A DNA stretch of 64,000 bases from Microbacterium testaceum (GTDB lineage: Bacteria > Actinomycetota > Actinomycetes > Actinomycetales > Microbacteriaceae), in NCBI RefSeq assembly GCF_020781835.1, contig NZ_JAJGNJ010000011.1, positions 62,001 to 126,000 of the forward strand, read 5' to 3'. Positions 26,628-35,140 of this stretch are shown piece by piece. The notes beneath the pieces were generated by a model. It was not told the DNA's origin, did no database searches, and saw only the letters and a program-made list of their open reading frames with translations. The position numbers and the translations under genes were made by a program. Numbering within the stretch: the first letter of the stretch is position 1; each line of letters begins with the position of its first letter.

Positions 26628-27018
26628 ACAGCGCGCAGCTACGACGTCGCTGGGCGAGCTGGTCGGCGAGGTCACCCGTGACATGTCGACGCTCGTCCGC
26701 CAGGAGCTCACGCTGGCCAAGGCCGAGCTGAAGGACACCGCCTCGAAGTCCGCCAAGGGCGCGGGCCTCCTGGGCGGGGCCGGCTACGCCGCGGGGATGG
26801 TCGTGCTGTTCCTGTCGCTCGCCCTGTGGGCGGCCCTCACTCTGCTGATCGGGCAGGGATGGGCTGCGGTCGTGGTGGCCGTGGTCTGGGCGATCATCGC
26901 GGGCATCCTGTACGCGGTCGGCCGCACCGAGCTGAAGAAGGTGGAGGGCGCGCCGGTCACGGCGGAGACCCTCCGTGAGATTCCGGACGCATTCACCAGA
27001 AACGAGGAGAACCGATGA
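26605..27018 (+). CDS. Actinobacterial phage-holin-family membrane protein
   Basis: The 137-residue protein matches the putative actinobacterial holin family (Phage_holin_3_6). An amphipathic N-terminal segment (TSLGELVGEVTRDMSTLVRQ) is followed by two close membrane helices (residues 58-110), then a charged tail. These proteins are chromosomal in many actinobacteria and are not evidence of a prophage. They usually sit with a DUF3618 gene, as here. It is translationally coupled on both sides (23-bp and 4-bp overlaps). Confidence 0.85.
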   Translation: MTDPTPSEQRAATTSLGELVGEVTRDMSTLVRQELTLAKAELKDTASKSAKGAGLLGGAGYAAGMVVLFLSLALWAALTLLIGQGWAAVVVAVVWAIIAGILYAVGRTELKKVEGAPVTAETLREIPDAFTRNEENR

Positions 27019-27590
27019 CCGATTCACCGGAAGCCATCCGCGCCGACATCGAGCGCACCCGCGCGAATCTCGGATCCGACGTCGACGCGCTCGCCGACAA
27101 GGTCACGCCGTCGAAGATCGTCGACCGCCAGAAGGACAAGGTGCACCGCGCGGTGAGCGGACTCCGCGATCGCCTGATGGGCGCCGCCGACGACACCGCG
27201 CACGGCGCGTCGGGCCTCGCCCACGGAGCCGCCGACGCGGTGCACGGTGCCGCCCACGACGCGACCGCGAAGGCGAAGGGCAATCCGCTCGCGGTCGGGC
27301 TGGTCGCCTTCGGGGTGGGCATGGTGGTCGCCTCCCTCATCCCGCCCACGCGCGGCGAGCGCGACGCGGCCGCCGCCGCGAAGGACAAGGCGCAGCCGGT
27401 CGTCGAAGGCGCGAAGGACCTCGCGCACGAGATCGTCGAGGACCTGCGCGAGCCGGCTTCGGAGGCTGCTTCGGCCCTGAAGGATCGGGCGAGCGAAGCC
27501 GTCGGACACGTCAAGGACGAGTCGGCCTCGGCCGCGTCCACGGTGCGCGACCAGGCTCAGGAGGCCGGGCAGAACGTGCGCCAGGCCTGA
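27015..27590 (+). CDS. DUF3618 domain protein
   Basis: The 191-residue protein begins with the DUF3618 signature PEAIRADIERTRANLGSDVD and continues KVTPSKIVDRQKDKV. A long Ala/His/Asp-rich helix follows, then one membrane helix (LAVGLVAFGVGMVVASLIPP, near residue 100) and a charged helical tail with LEA-like runs of Ala, Lys, Glu and Asp. The ATG overlaps the holin gene stop (ATGA). The trio probably acts at the inner face of the membrane in envelope stress; the mechanism is unknown. Confidence 0.85.
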   Translation: MTDSPEAIRADIERTRANLGSDVDALADKVTPSKIVDRQKDKVHRAVSGLRDRLMGAADDTAHGASGLAHGAADAVHGAAHDATAKAKGNPLAVGLVAFGVGMVVASLIPPTRGERDAAAAAKDKAQPVVEGAKDLAHEIVEDLREPASEAASALKDRASEAVGHVKDESASAASTVRDQAQEAGQNVRQA

Positions 27591-27596
27591 CAGACC

Positions 27597-27633
27597 CCGC
27601 GGGACGGGGCACCGGGCTCGTTCCGTCCCGCGG
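27597..27633 (+). terminator. Intrinsic terminator after the DUF3618 operon
   Basis: CCGCGGGACGG (27597-27607) pairs perfectly with CCGTCCCGCGG (27623-27633), followed by TTCCTCCCT. It sits seven bases after the DUF3618 stop. The rest of the gap to 27847 is GC-rich and holds only a weak promoter candidate near 27763. Confidence 0.7.
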
Positions 27634-27847
27634 TTCCTCCCTGGGCCGCCCGCGGCCCCTGCTCCCGACGCGTCGGTCCCTTCCCCCGGGGGCCGGCGCG
27701 TCGGCTCTTTCCGGTCGCACGCGTTCACGCAATGGTCTTCGGGGCGTAACCCGCCGCCGGGGGTCGACCCCGCAGCATGGGGAAACCGCAACCGCGGTGA
27801 TCGGCTCGGCACCGCACCGCGGCGCCCCTCCCCGGAAAGCGATCAGG

Positions 27848-29044
27848 ATGACCCGACCCGTGCGTGTGCTGTCTCTGTACGAGGGATTCTTCGCGGGAGG
27901 AGCCCGCATCCTCCACTCCGATGTCGTCGCAGGACTGCATTCGGACGGGCGTCAGCATCATCGCGTGCTGTCGCTGACCTCGGCGGCCCGTCGCGATGCG
28001 TCCGTGCAGCACGCCCACGACGACACGCGGTTCCATACGCTCCGCGACGCGGGCGTGCGCATCGAGACCTTCGACCGGATCGCGGGGGACGAGCCCATGA
28101 CTCCGGACTCGTTCACCGACGCCGAGCTCGCGCACGCCGCCGCGCTCATCGCGGATGCCGACATCGTGCTCTCGCTGAAGGAACAGCCGCTGAGCCTGGT
28201 CGTCGCCCTCGATCGCGCCGGGATGCTGCCCGATCGCCCGACGGCGGCCTGCCTGCACCGGTCCGACCCCGCCCATTCCGGTCCGGCGTTGGGGTGGCTC
28301 GTCGACGCCGGTGCGACCGGCGCGGTGTCGGCGACGATCTCGTGCGCAGCGTCGACCTCGCTGGCGTACGCGCGCGCGGGCGTGGCCACGTCCCGCGCGT
28401 GGGTGATCGACAACGGCATCGACACTCGCCGGTTCCGTCCCGGCACGCGCGCCGAGCGGCGCCGCATTCGCGACGCGCTCGGCATCCCCGAGTCCGCCCC
28501 GGTCGTGCTGCTGGCGGCACGGTTCGACGCGATGAAGGACCCGGGGCTGTTCTTGGACTCCGTGGCACGCCACGCGCGTCGGAATCCGGGTGCCCATTAC
28601 GTGCTGTGCGGGGCGGGGATGACCCACCGCAATCCGGCTTTCTCGGCGCTCGTCGCCGCCGCGGGTCTGGGTGCGGGTGCAGCTCTCCACGCGCTGGGGT
28701 TGCGCGAGGACATGCCCGCGCTCTACCGCATCGCCGACGTCGTCGCGCTCACCAGCGCCTTCGGCGAGGCGTCGCCGCTGTGCCTGGCCGAGGGCGCGGC
28801 ATCCGGCGCCGTCCCCGTCACGACCGATGTCGGCGACGCCGCACGCGTCGTGGCGGGCATCGGCCTGGTGACCCCGCGCGACGCCGACGCGATCGCCGCG
28901 GCGTGGGACGAGGCGATCGCGCGCCGGGTCGAACTGCGGTCCGCCGCGATCTCGGCCCGTGCGCGCCTGGACCGCCGCCGCATGATCGCCGACTACCGCG
29001 GGGCGATCGAGGATCTCGTGCTGCCCGAGGTGCTCGCCGCCTGA
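27848..29044 (+). CDS. Family 4-type glycosyltransferase
   Basis: This 398-residue GT-B glycosyltransferase moves a sugar from a nucleotide donor. The N-terminal domain opens VRVLSLYEGFFAGGARILHS. The C-terminal domain has PVVLLAARFDAMKDPGLFLD and the donor-site region SAFGEASPLCLAEGAASGAV, whose glutamates fit the GT4 EX7E motif. ATG 27848 follows a purine-rich GGAAAGCGATCAGG. It is alone between the DUF3618 operon and the stress SDR gene. The acceptor is unknown; cell-wall glycan, glycolipid or a compatible solute are possible. Confidence 0.82.
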   Translation: MTRPVRVLSLYEGFFAGGARILHSDVVAGLHSDGRQHHRVLSLTSAARRDASVQHAHDDTRFHTLRDAGVRIETFDRIAGDEPMTPDSFTDAELAHAAALIADADIVLSLKEQPLSLVVALDRAGMLPDRPTAACLHRSDPAHSGPALGWLVDAGATGAVSATISCAASTSLAYARAGVATSRAWVIDNGIDTRRFRPGTRAERRRIRDALGIPESAPVVLLAARFDAMKDPGLFLDSVARHARRNPGAHYVLCGAGMTHRNPAFSALVAAAGLGAGAALHALGLREDMPALYRIADVVALTSAFGEASPLCLAEGAASGAVPVTTDVGDAARVVAGIGLVTPRDADAIAAAWDEAIARRVELRSAAISARARLDRRRMIADYRGAIEDLVLPEVLAA

Positions 29045-29064
29045 CCCCCCGGAGGAGGCCGGCC

Positions 29065-29106
29065 TGTCAACCCTCGTGCGCGATCGCCGGGCGAGCGGTG
29101 GAGTGG
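29065..29106 (+). promoter_or_regulatory. Bipartite promoter of the SDR gene at 29133
   Basis: TGTCAACCCT (block 1, G at 29066) and, 22 bp on, GGTGGAGTGG (29097-29106). The -10-like TGGAGT is at 29099-29104, predicting a start near 29111 and a short leader containing AGGAGGAG. Block 1 is nearly the consensus. Confidence 0.68.
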
Positions 29107-29132
29107 TACGTCCCCGACCCCCAGGAGGAGAC

Positions 29133-29975
29133 ATGACCCAGCAGCCCGCTCAGCAGCAGGACGTTCCCGGCACCGACCGGGCCATGGACCCCAAGCCCGA
29201 CTACGGCGAGGACAGCTACCGCGGTTCGGGCCGCCTCGAGGGAAAGGTCGCGCTCATCACCGGCGGCGACAGCGGCATCGGCAAGGCCGTCGCGCTGGCG
29301 TTCGCCCGTGAGGGCGCCGACGTCGCCATCGCGTACCTCAACGAGCACGAGGACGCCCAGGAGGCCCGTCGCTTCGTCGAGGACGCCGGCCGCCGCGCGA
29401 TCCTGCTGCCCGGCGACGTGTCCGACCCGCAGCACTGCCGCGACCTCATCGCCCGGACCGTCGATCAGCTCGGCGGACTGGACGTGCTCGTGAGCAACGC
29501 GGCGTTCCAGATGAGCCATGACACCCTCGAGGAGGTGTCCGACGAGGAATGGGACTACACGTGGGCGACCAACGTCAGCGCGTACTTCCACCTCGTGAAA
29601 GCGGCGCTGCCGCACCTGAAGCAGGGGGCGTCGATCATCGGGTCGAGCTCGGTGAACTCCGACATGCCCAATCCCACGCTCCTGCCGTACGCGGCGACGA
29701 AGGCCGCGATCGCCAACATGACCGCTTCGCTCGCCCAGCTGCTCGGCGAGCGGGGCATCCGGGCCAACAGCGTCGCGCCGGGCCCGGTGTGGACACCGCT
29801 CATCCCCTCGACGATGCCCGAGGAGGCGGTCGAGAGCTTCGGCGAGCAGACGCCGCTCGGCCGCGCGGGACAGCCCGCGGAGTTGGCACCGGTATACGTG
29901 CTGCTGGCCTCGGACGAGGGCAGCTACGTCTCGGGTGCACGCGTGGCCGTCACCGGCGGCAAGCCGATCCTCTGA
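29133..29975 (+). CDS. General-stress-type short-chain dehydrogenase
   Basis: The 280-residue SDR has an N-terminal extension of about 38 residues before the cofactor motif TGGDSGIG, as in the YdaD/YhdF general-stress dehydrogenases of Gram-positive bacteria. Later motifs are VSNAAF (NAAG equivalent), a catalytic Ser in GSSSVNS, and the YAATK pair. The C-terminal half is typical of the group (RANSVAPGPVWTPLIPSTMP). CCAGGAGGAGAC precedes ATG 29133. It is a clear paralogue of the SDR at 53360. NAD(P)-dependent, substrate unknown. Confidence 0.9.
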   Translation: MTQQPAQQQDVPGTDRAMDPKPDYGEDSYRGSGRLEGKVALITGGDSGIGKAVALAFAREGADVAIAYLNEHEDAQEARRFVEDAGRRAILLPGDVSDPQHCRDLIARTVDQLGGLDVLVSNAAFQMSHDTLEEVSDEEWDYTWATNVSAYFHLVKAALPHLKQGASIIGSSSVNSDMPNPTLLPYAATKAAIANMTASLAQLLGERGIRANSVAPGPVWTPLIPSTMPEEAVESFGEQTPLGRAGQPAELAPVYVLLASDEGSYVSGARVAVTGGKPIL

Positions 29976-29996
29976 CGCGGCGCGGGCGTCCCGCGG

Positions 29997-30320
29997 TCAG
30001 CCGAGGGGCGCCCAGGCCGCGACCGCGATCACGACGATGACCAGCAGCGCCACCGCCGCCTGCACGCACATCAGCACGGCGAAGATGTAGCCCTGGTACG
30101 AGCCGCGTCGTCCGGTGAAGCCGTTGACGGCGATCGCCGCGAAGATCGCCACCTGGAACGCGATCCCGATCCATGCCCACGCCGCCACGATCGGGATCGC
30201 GAACGCGAACAGCACGACGGCCACGAGGGCCAGAAGGCCGGATGCCACCATCCACACGCGCGGCTTCGGGCGGCGCACGGCATCCTGGTTCGTCACACGG
30301 GTGGGGTCGACGTCGCTCAT
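29997..30320 (-). CDS. Small membrane protein of unknown function
   Basis: This 107-residue protein has a hydrophilic 22-residue start and three membrane helices (residues 24-47, 48-66 and 75-103) joined by the short loop GFTGRRGSYQGY. I recognise no family. GGAAGGATCCTC precedes ATG 30320. It has its own promoter with the shared bipartite motif and is convergent with the SDR gene. Its place in the regulon suggests a stress-linked envelope role. Confidence 0.75.
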   Translation of the reverse strand: MSDVDPTRVTNQDAVRRPKPRVWMVASGLLALVAVVLFAFAIPIVAAWAWIGIAFQVAIFAAIAVNGFTGRRGSYQGYIFAVLMCVQAAVALLVIVVIAVAAWAPLG

Positions 30321-30345
30321 GAGGATCCTTCCGGAGGCAGGACGG

Positions 30346-30388
30346 CCACCGTACGGTCGTCGGGTCTGCGCTCTCGACGGGGTTGACA
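30346..30388 (-). promoter_or_regulatory. Bipartite promoter of the small membrane protein gene at 30320
   Basis: On the minus strand, TGTCAACCCC (G at 30387) is followed after 22 bp by CCGTACGGTGG (30356-30346). Block 1 is a perfect consensus. The predicted start, near 30342, leaves a leader of about 20 bases with a GGAAGG ribosome site. Confidence 0.7.
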
Positions 30389-30433
30389 CCCCGTTTGGGG
30401 AGTTCCGCACCATAGACGGCCCGCGGGGGCGGC

Positions 30434-30472
30434 ACCATCCCCGCGTCCGCGTCGGCAAACCGTGCCTACAGT
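30434..30472 (+). promoter_or_regulatory. Weak bipartite promoter match at the type III PKS gene
   Basis: ACCATCCCC (first base 30434) matches six of nine block-1 positions, and CCTACAGT (30465-30472) is an excellent block 2 at the exact spacing. The -10-like TACAGT (30467-30472) puts the transcription start at the ATG of 30478, so the mRNA should be leaderless. There is no ribosome-binding site, which fits. Confidence 0.45.
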
Positions 30473-30477
30473 GAGTC

Positions 30478-31569
30478 ATGACCGCGAGCATCCTCTCGAT
30501 CGGCACGGCCCTGCCCCGCACCCGTGTCGCCCAGTCGGCGCTGCGCGACCTGTTCGCCTCGCAGCCCGGATTCGATCGGCGCAGCCAGCGCCTGGTGGGC
30601 GCCGCGTTCGACGCCGCGGCCATCGACACCCGCCACACGGTGCTGCCGCAGCTGGCCGGAGGCGACGCCGAGGGACTGGCGGCACGTGCGGGCGACAGCC
30701 TGCTCATGCCCCCGACGGGCGCCCGCAACGACGAGTACCGCCGCACCGCCCCGGCACTGTTCGCCGAAGCAGCCGAAGCCGCGATCGCCGGGTCGGGGAG
30801 GGATGCCGATGCCGTGACCCACGTCGTGACCGTCTCGTGCACGGGGATGTTCGCCCCCGGTCCCGATTACCTTCTCGTGCGCGACCTGGGGCTGTCACCG
30901 AGCGTCGAGCGCTATCACCTGGGCTTCATCGGGTGCGCGGCGGCGATCCCCGCGCTGCGGCTCGCGGCTCGGATCGTGGCGGCCGATCCCGCAGCGGTGG
31001 TCCTCGTGGCCGCGGCCGAGCTGTGCTCGCTGCACTGGCAGACCTCGTCGCACCCCGACCAGATCGTCGCGGCGTCGGTGTTCGCCGACGGGGCTGCGGC
31101 GGCGGTGGTCGCCGCGGGCGACGGAACGCGACCCGTGCTCGATCTCGAGGGGTTCGCCACCTACGTCACCGACGAGGGCGAGAAGGACATGGCCTGGACG
31201 GTGGGCGACTCGGGCTTCGAGATGACCCTCACCCCCGAGGTTCCGCGCATCATCGGCCGCGAGATCGCGGCGATCGCCGCCGACGTCCTGGGCGACCTCG
31301 CGCAGGTCGATGCGTGGGCCGTCCACCCCGGCGGACGGAGCATCCTCGACCGCGTCGAGTCCGCGCTCGCCCTGGAGGCCACCGCCCTCGCGCCGTCGCG
31401 CGAGGTCCTGCGCGCGCACGGCAACATGTCGAGCGCGACCCTGCTGTTCATCCTGCGCGACCTGCTCGCCGATGCCGACCGCGTGGACGGCGAGCACGTG
31501 GCGGCGCTGGCGTTCGGCCCGGGCCTCACGGTGGAGGCGGCGCGCCTCATGCTGCGCCGTCCCGAGTGA
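30478..31569 (+). CDS. Type III polyketide synthase
   Basis: The 363-residue thiolase-fold enzyme extends an acyl-CoA starter with malonyl-CoA and cyclises the product to alkylresorcinols, pyrones or phloroglucinols. The catalytic triad is complete: Cys121 in VSCTGMFAPGPDY, His283 in AVHPGG and Asn316 in HGNMSSAT. The length is typical of bacterial members. It heads a three-gene operon with a methyltransferase (4-bp overlap) and a flavin monooxygenase, the same logic as the Streptomyces phenolic-lipid operon srsABC. A UbiA prenyltransferase faces it downstream. The product is unknown; a methylated, hydroxylated and possibly prenylated phenolic lipid is the best guess. Confidence 0.93.
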   Translation: MTASILSIGTALPRTRVAQSALRDLFASQPGFDRRSQRLVGAAFDAAAIDTRHTVLPQLAGGDAEGLAARAGDSLLMPPTGARNDEYRRTAPALFAEAAEAAIAGSGRDADAVTHVVTVSCTGMFAPGPDYLLVRDLGLSPSVERYHLGFIGCAAAIPALRLAARIVAADPAAVVLVAAAELCSLHWQTSSHPDQIVAASVFADGAAAAVVAAGDGTRPVLDLEGFATYVTDEGEKDMAWTVGDSGFEMTLTPEVPRIIGREIAAIAADVLGDLAQVDAWAVHPGGRSILDRVESALALEATALAPSREVLRAHGNMSSATLLFILRDLLADADRVDGEHVAALAFGPGLTVEAARLMLRRPE

Positions 31570-32306
31570 CCACCGTGGGGGCCGGGGGGCGGGGAGTCTG
31601 GCGGGGCCTCGCCCGCCGCGACACCGACCTCACGGAACTGATGGACGACCCCGACTGCGACCCACGGACGCTCGCGGCGACCTACCGTCGCTTCGATCTG
31701 GTCAATCGCGCGGTGTCGGGGTGGGGCGGGGTGTACCGCACGCACGTGCGCCCGGTGCTGCGAGAGCTGGGCGGTCCCGCGCGCGTGCTCGACCTCGGGT
31801 GCGGCGGCGGCGACGTCGTGGTACGTCTGGCGGGTCTTGCCGCGCGCGACGGATTCGATGTCGAGTGGGTCGGCGCCGACCCCGATCCGCGCGCCCTCGA
31901 GGCGGCCCGCGAGCGCGAACGGTCCGGCGTCCGGTTCGTGTCGCGCGACTCGACGGCGTTGCTCGCCGCAGGTGAGCGGTTCGACATCGTGCTGTCCAAT
32001 CATGTGCTCCATCACCTCGATGCCGCGCAGCTGCGCGGTTTCGTCGACGACTCGCGCACCCTCGCCCGCTCGATGGTCCTGCACGCCGACATCGCGCGGG
32101 GGCGATGGGCCTATGCGTTGTACGCCGTCGGGGTGACGCCGCTGGCACCGGGCACGTTCCTGCGCACGGACGGCCTGCGCTCCATCCGCCGCAGCTATCG
32201 CGCCGACGAGCTGGCACGGGCGCTCGGTGGCCCCTGGCGGGTGGAGACGCCGGCGCCGTTCCGGGTGCTGGCCGTCGCGGCCGGGACGGGGGATCACCGT
32301 GGCTGA
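31566..32306 (+). CDS. Class I SAM-dependent methyltransferase of the PKS operon
   Basis: The 246-residue protein has SAM-binding motif I VLDLGCGGGDVVVRL near residue 77, motif II WVGADPDPRALEAARER, and FDIVLSNHVLHHLD. GTG at 31566 overlaps the PKS stop by four bases (GTGA), so it is coupled. It probably methylates the polyketide or its oxidised product on oxygen or carbon. In srsABC the equivalent enzyme is of a different, membrane-bound type, so the homology of the pathways is functional rather than gene-for-gene. Confidence 0.85.
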   Translation: MTTVGAGGRGVWRGLARRDTDLTELMDDPDCDPRTLAATYRRFDLVNRAVSGWGGVYRTHVRPVLRELGGPARVLDLGCGGGDVVVRLAGLAARDGFDVEWVGADPDPRALEAARERERSGVRFVSRDSTALLAAGERFDIVLSNHVLHHLDAAQLRGFVDDSRTLARSMVLHADIARGRWAYALYAVGVTPLAPGTFLRTDGLRSIRRSYRADELARALGGPWRVETPAPFRVLAVAAGTGDHRG

Positions 32307-33420
32307 GGTGCTGGTGGTGGGCGCCGGGCCCGTGGGACTGGCCCTGGCCGCCGATCTGCGCGGCCGCGGTGTGGAGGTCGAGATCGTCGAGCGGCGCGCG
32401 AATGCGGACGCCGGAACGCGGGCCATCGGCATCCACTCCCCCGTCCTCGCCCGCCTCGAGCCGTCCGGAGCGACGGACGCGCTGCTCGCGCGAGCGGTGC
32501 GCATCCGCCGCGGCGAGGCGCGGGCCGACGGGAGGACTCTCTCCGCCATCCGGTTCGACCGGCTGCGGGCGCGGCATCCGTACGTCGCGGCACTCGCGCA
32601 GGCCGACACGGTCGAGGTGCTCACGAGCCTCTGTCCGCCGGTGCACCGCGGCGTGGGCGTGACGGCGGTCCGCGACACCGGGACCGAGGTGCGCGTGCGC
32701 ACCGCCGGCGCGCGCGGCGAGGACGAGCGACGCGCGAAGGTCGTGGTCGTCGCCGCCGGCTGGGCGGGGCGCGGCCTCGTCTACCGGCCCGACGCCGTGC
32801 GCACGCACCACTACCCCGACCGGTACGCGATGGTCGATGTCCAGGCCCCGGGCGATGCGACGGCGCTCGTGCACCTCGAACGCGACGGCGTCGTGGAGTC
32901 GTTCCCCCTGCCGGGAGGGAAGCGGCGACTCGTGGCCTGGGCGGGCACGTCCGACGTGCCGGATGCCGCCGGCTTCCTGCGCACCGCGCTCGCAGACCGC
33001 ATCGGGCTCGACGTGGACACCGCGGAGGCATCGACCTTCCGCGTGCGCCGGGCGGTGGCCCCGGCATTGCGGCGAGGGCGCGTCGTCGTCGTCGGCGACG
33101 CGGCGCACGAGGTGAGCCCGATCGGCGGGCAGGGCATGAACCTCGGCCTGCTGGACGCGCTCACCCTGTCGCCGCTGCTCGCGCAGTGGGTGCGCGGCCC
33201 CGCGCCCGAGGACCTCGCCCGGTGGGAGCGGAGCCGGCTGGCATCCGCTCGGCACGCGGCGCGCCTGGCGTGGCTCAATACGATGCTCGGGCGCGGGGCC
33301 TCACGGGCCGGACACGCCGCGCGTTCCGCGGCTCTACGCGCCGTCCTGCGCGGTCCGGGCGGGGCGGTCTTCACGCGCGCGTACGCGATGGGGTTCGACG
33401 CGGCGGCGCGCCGGTGGTGA
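32299..33420 (+). CDS. FAD-dependent aromatic hydroxylase
   Basis: The 373-residue group A flavin monooxygenase has the FAD motif VLVVGAGPVGLALAADL at its N-terminus and the second FAD motif VVVVGDAAHEVSPIGGQGMN around residue 270. Such enzymes hydroxylate phenols using NAD(P)H and oxygen, often giving quinols and quinones. The GTG at 32299 overlaps the methyltransferase gene by eight bases. It is the last gene of the operon and is convergent with ubiA-like. Its predicted substrate is the polyketide phenol. Confidence 0.87.
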   Translation: MAEVLVVGAGPVGLALAADLRGRGVEVEIVERRANADAGTRAIGIHSPVLARLEPSGATDALLARAVRIRRGEARADGRTLSAIRFDRLRARHPYVAALAQADTVEVLTSLCPPVHRGVGVTAVRDTGTEVRVRTAGARGEDERRAKVVVVAAGWAGRGLVYRPDAVRTHHYPDRYAMVDVQAPGDATALVHLERDGVVESFPLPGGKRRLVAWAGTSDVPDAAGFLRTALADRIGLDVDTAEASTFRVRRAVAPALRRGRVVVVGDAAHEVSPIGGQGMNLGLLDALTLSPLLAQWVRGPAPEDLARWERSRLASARHAARLAWLNTMLGRGASRAGHAARSAALRAVLRGPGGAVFTRAYAMGFDAAARRW

Positions 33421-33463
33421 GCGCGCCGGTGGTGCGGTGACGACCGCCGGACGCGGGAAGGAC

Positions 33464-34291
33464 TCAGGTGACGACGAGGTGGACGGCGAGGAGGAGCGCC
33501 GCGAGCATCGTGAGCTGGAACACCGCCCGCCCCGGGGCACGCGACACGGCCAGCGCGATCGTGGCCACCGCGACGAGGATCACGGCGACGAAGAAGACCG
33601 CGCCGACGATCCCGCCGCCGGATCCGGTGAACACCGCGACGGCGCCGACGACGATGCCCGCGGCCGCGACGACGACGCTGACCCGCGCGCCGAGCCGGTG
33701 CGGCAGTCCACGGACGCCGGTGGCGCGGTCGTCGTCGAGGTCGCGCACGACGTTGGTGAGGTGGACGGCCGCGCCGAGCGCCACCCCCGCCAGCGACGCC
33801 CACGGCGCCGCTACTTCCGGCTGCGGGAGCGCCAGGGTCGCAAACGACGGGAACAGACCGAAGCTCACCAGGAACGGCAGGAGCGAGAACGGTGTGGACT
33901 TCAGCCCCGCGTTGTAGGCCCATGCCGACGCGAGGGCGACCGTGTGGGCGGCGACGAACCCCGGCCCGAGCGGCACCGACAGCGCGAGGGCGAGGACCAC
34001 GGATGCCACCGCGGCCGCAAGCGCGCGCTCGGGCGTGACGGCTCCGCTCGCGACGGGCTTGTCGGTCCGACCCACGGCGATGTCGCGCGCGGCGTCTATC
34101 GCGTCGTTGGACAGACCCACCGACACCTGGCCGGCGAACACCGCCACGACCAGCACCGCGAGGCGCCCGGCCTCCAGGCCCGCGGCGACGCCGAGGGCGA
34201 GCGACAGGGCCGTGACGACGAGGGTCGGTCCGGGGTGCGTCGCGCCCCAGAGCGCCCGCACGAGCGGCAATGTGGCGGGGGCATCGGACAC
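33464..34291 (-). CDS. UbiA-family prenyltransferase
   Basis: The 275-residue membrane protein has about eight or nine helices and both Asp-rich diphosphate-binding motifs: LSNDAIDAARD (NDxxDxxxD, near residue 60) and VVRDLDDDRATG (near residue 178). UbiA enzymes attach a prenyl chain to an aromatic ring. It is co-directional with the MBL gene upstream (65-bp gap) and convergent with the type III PKS operon. Prenylation of the PKS product, or of a quinone headgroup, is plausible but inferred. GTG 34291 is the chosen start. Confidence 0.88.
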   Translation of the reverse strand: MSDAPATLPLVRALWGATHPGPTLVVTALSLALGVAAGLEAGRLAVLVVAVFAGQVSVGLSNDAIDAARDIAVGRTDKPVASGAVTPERALAAAVASVVLALALSVPLGPGFVAAHTVALASAWAYNAGLKSTPFSLLPFLVSFGLFPSFATLALPQPEVAAPWASLAGVALGAAVHLTNVVRDLDDDRATGVRGLPHRLGARVSVVVAAAGIVVGAVAVFTGSGGGIVGAVFFVAVILVAVATIALAVSRAPGRAVFQLTMLAALLLAVHLVVT

Positions 34292-34356
34292 GTGACGACG
34301 GTACCGTCTGGTCGCGGCCCGGTGGCGGGCGGCCGGGGCCGCGGTCAGGCGCAGCC

Positions 34357-35136
34357 TCACTGGGGCCCCGCGGTGCGGGCTTCGGCGACGGCCCGACGGA
34401 CGCCGTGCGGCCACGCGTCACCGTGCCCGGGCAGGACGACGGCCGCCTCGGTCGCCTCGAGCGCGGACAGCGCCTGCAGCGCGACCGGGCTGTCGGCGGT
34501 GGCCGCGCGGGCGACGATGCGCGGGCCGCGTCGCCCGGTGTAGGGGTCGAGGGTGACGAGCGCGTCACCGCTGAACAGGACGCCTCGGCCCGGCAGGTGG
34601 TATGCGATGTGCCCGCGGGTGTGTCCGGGCGTGGCGATGGGGACGAGACCCCCGAGCACCGGCGTGCCCGGCGAGACATCCCCCCGAGCTCGGATGCCGC
34701 GGACACCGAGGGCACCGGCCACGGCCATGCGGAACAGGTGGGGCAGCCCACCCACGTGCCGCAGCGGGTACAGCAGGCGCGAGGCCTCCCGGTCGTAACG
34801 GTAGGGATGCCGCGCGAGGGCGACGTCGGACGCGTGCACGTGGACGGGCACGTGGTGATCGTCCTGGAGACGCTTCGCGAGCCCGACGTGGTCGAAGTGG
34901 CCGTGTGTGAGGTACAGCGAGACCAGATCGTCGGGCGACGCTCGACGCGCGCGCAGCGCCTCGAGGACGAGCGGCCAGCTGCGCGGCAGTCCCGCGTCGA
35001 TGAGGATGATCCCGTCGTCCGTGTCGACGAGGTAGGAGTTCGTCACGGCGCACGTGATCTTGAGCACCCCGTCCGCCACCTCCGCGATGCCGTCGCCGGA
35101 GGATCCTGCGCCGGGCGCCGTGTCGTGGGACGTCAT
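34357..35136 (-). CDS. MBL-fold metallo-hydrolase
   Basis: The 259-residue protein carries the metal motifs of the metallo-beta-lactamase fold: THGHFDHVGLA (HxHxDH), ATPGHTRGHIAYHL, FSGDALV and LPGHGD. It begins with a family-typical AEVADGVLKITCAVTNSYLV. ATG 35136 is favoured because a promoter match places the transcription start exactly on it. A longer reading from 35223 would include the promoter. It precedes the ubiA-like gene. The natural substrate (thioester, lactone or glyoxalase-type) is unknown; hydrolysis of a polyketide thioester is one option. Confidence 0.85.
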   Translation of the reverse strand: MTSHDTAPGAGSSGDGIAEVADGVLKITCAVTNSYLVDTDDGIILIDAGLPRSWPLVLEALRARRASPDDLVSLYLTHGHFDHVGLAKRLQDDHHVPVHVHASDVALARHPYRYDREASRLLYPLRHVGGLPHLFRMAVAGALGVRGIRARGDVSPGTPVLGGLVPIATPGHTRGHIAYHLPGRGVLFSGDALVTLDPYTGRRGPRIVARAATADSPVALQALSALEATEAAVVLPGHGDAWPHGVRRAVAEARTAGPQ

Positions 35137-35140
35137 TGCG

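Noticed and set aside
26605..27018. Holin gene as evidence of a prophage
   Set aside because: No integrase, capsid, tail or lysin gene is nearby; this holin family is common in actinobacterial chromosomes with DUF3618.
34292..34356. TACCGT six bases before the UbiA GTG as a separate leaderless promoter
   Set aside because: The -10 is good but no block 1 occurs at the required distance and the gene lies 65 bp behind the MBL gene, so operon expression is simpler.
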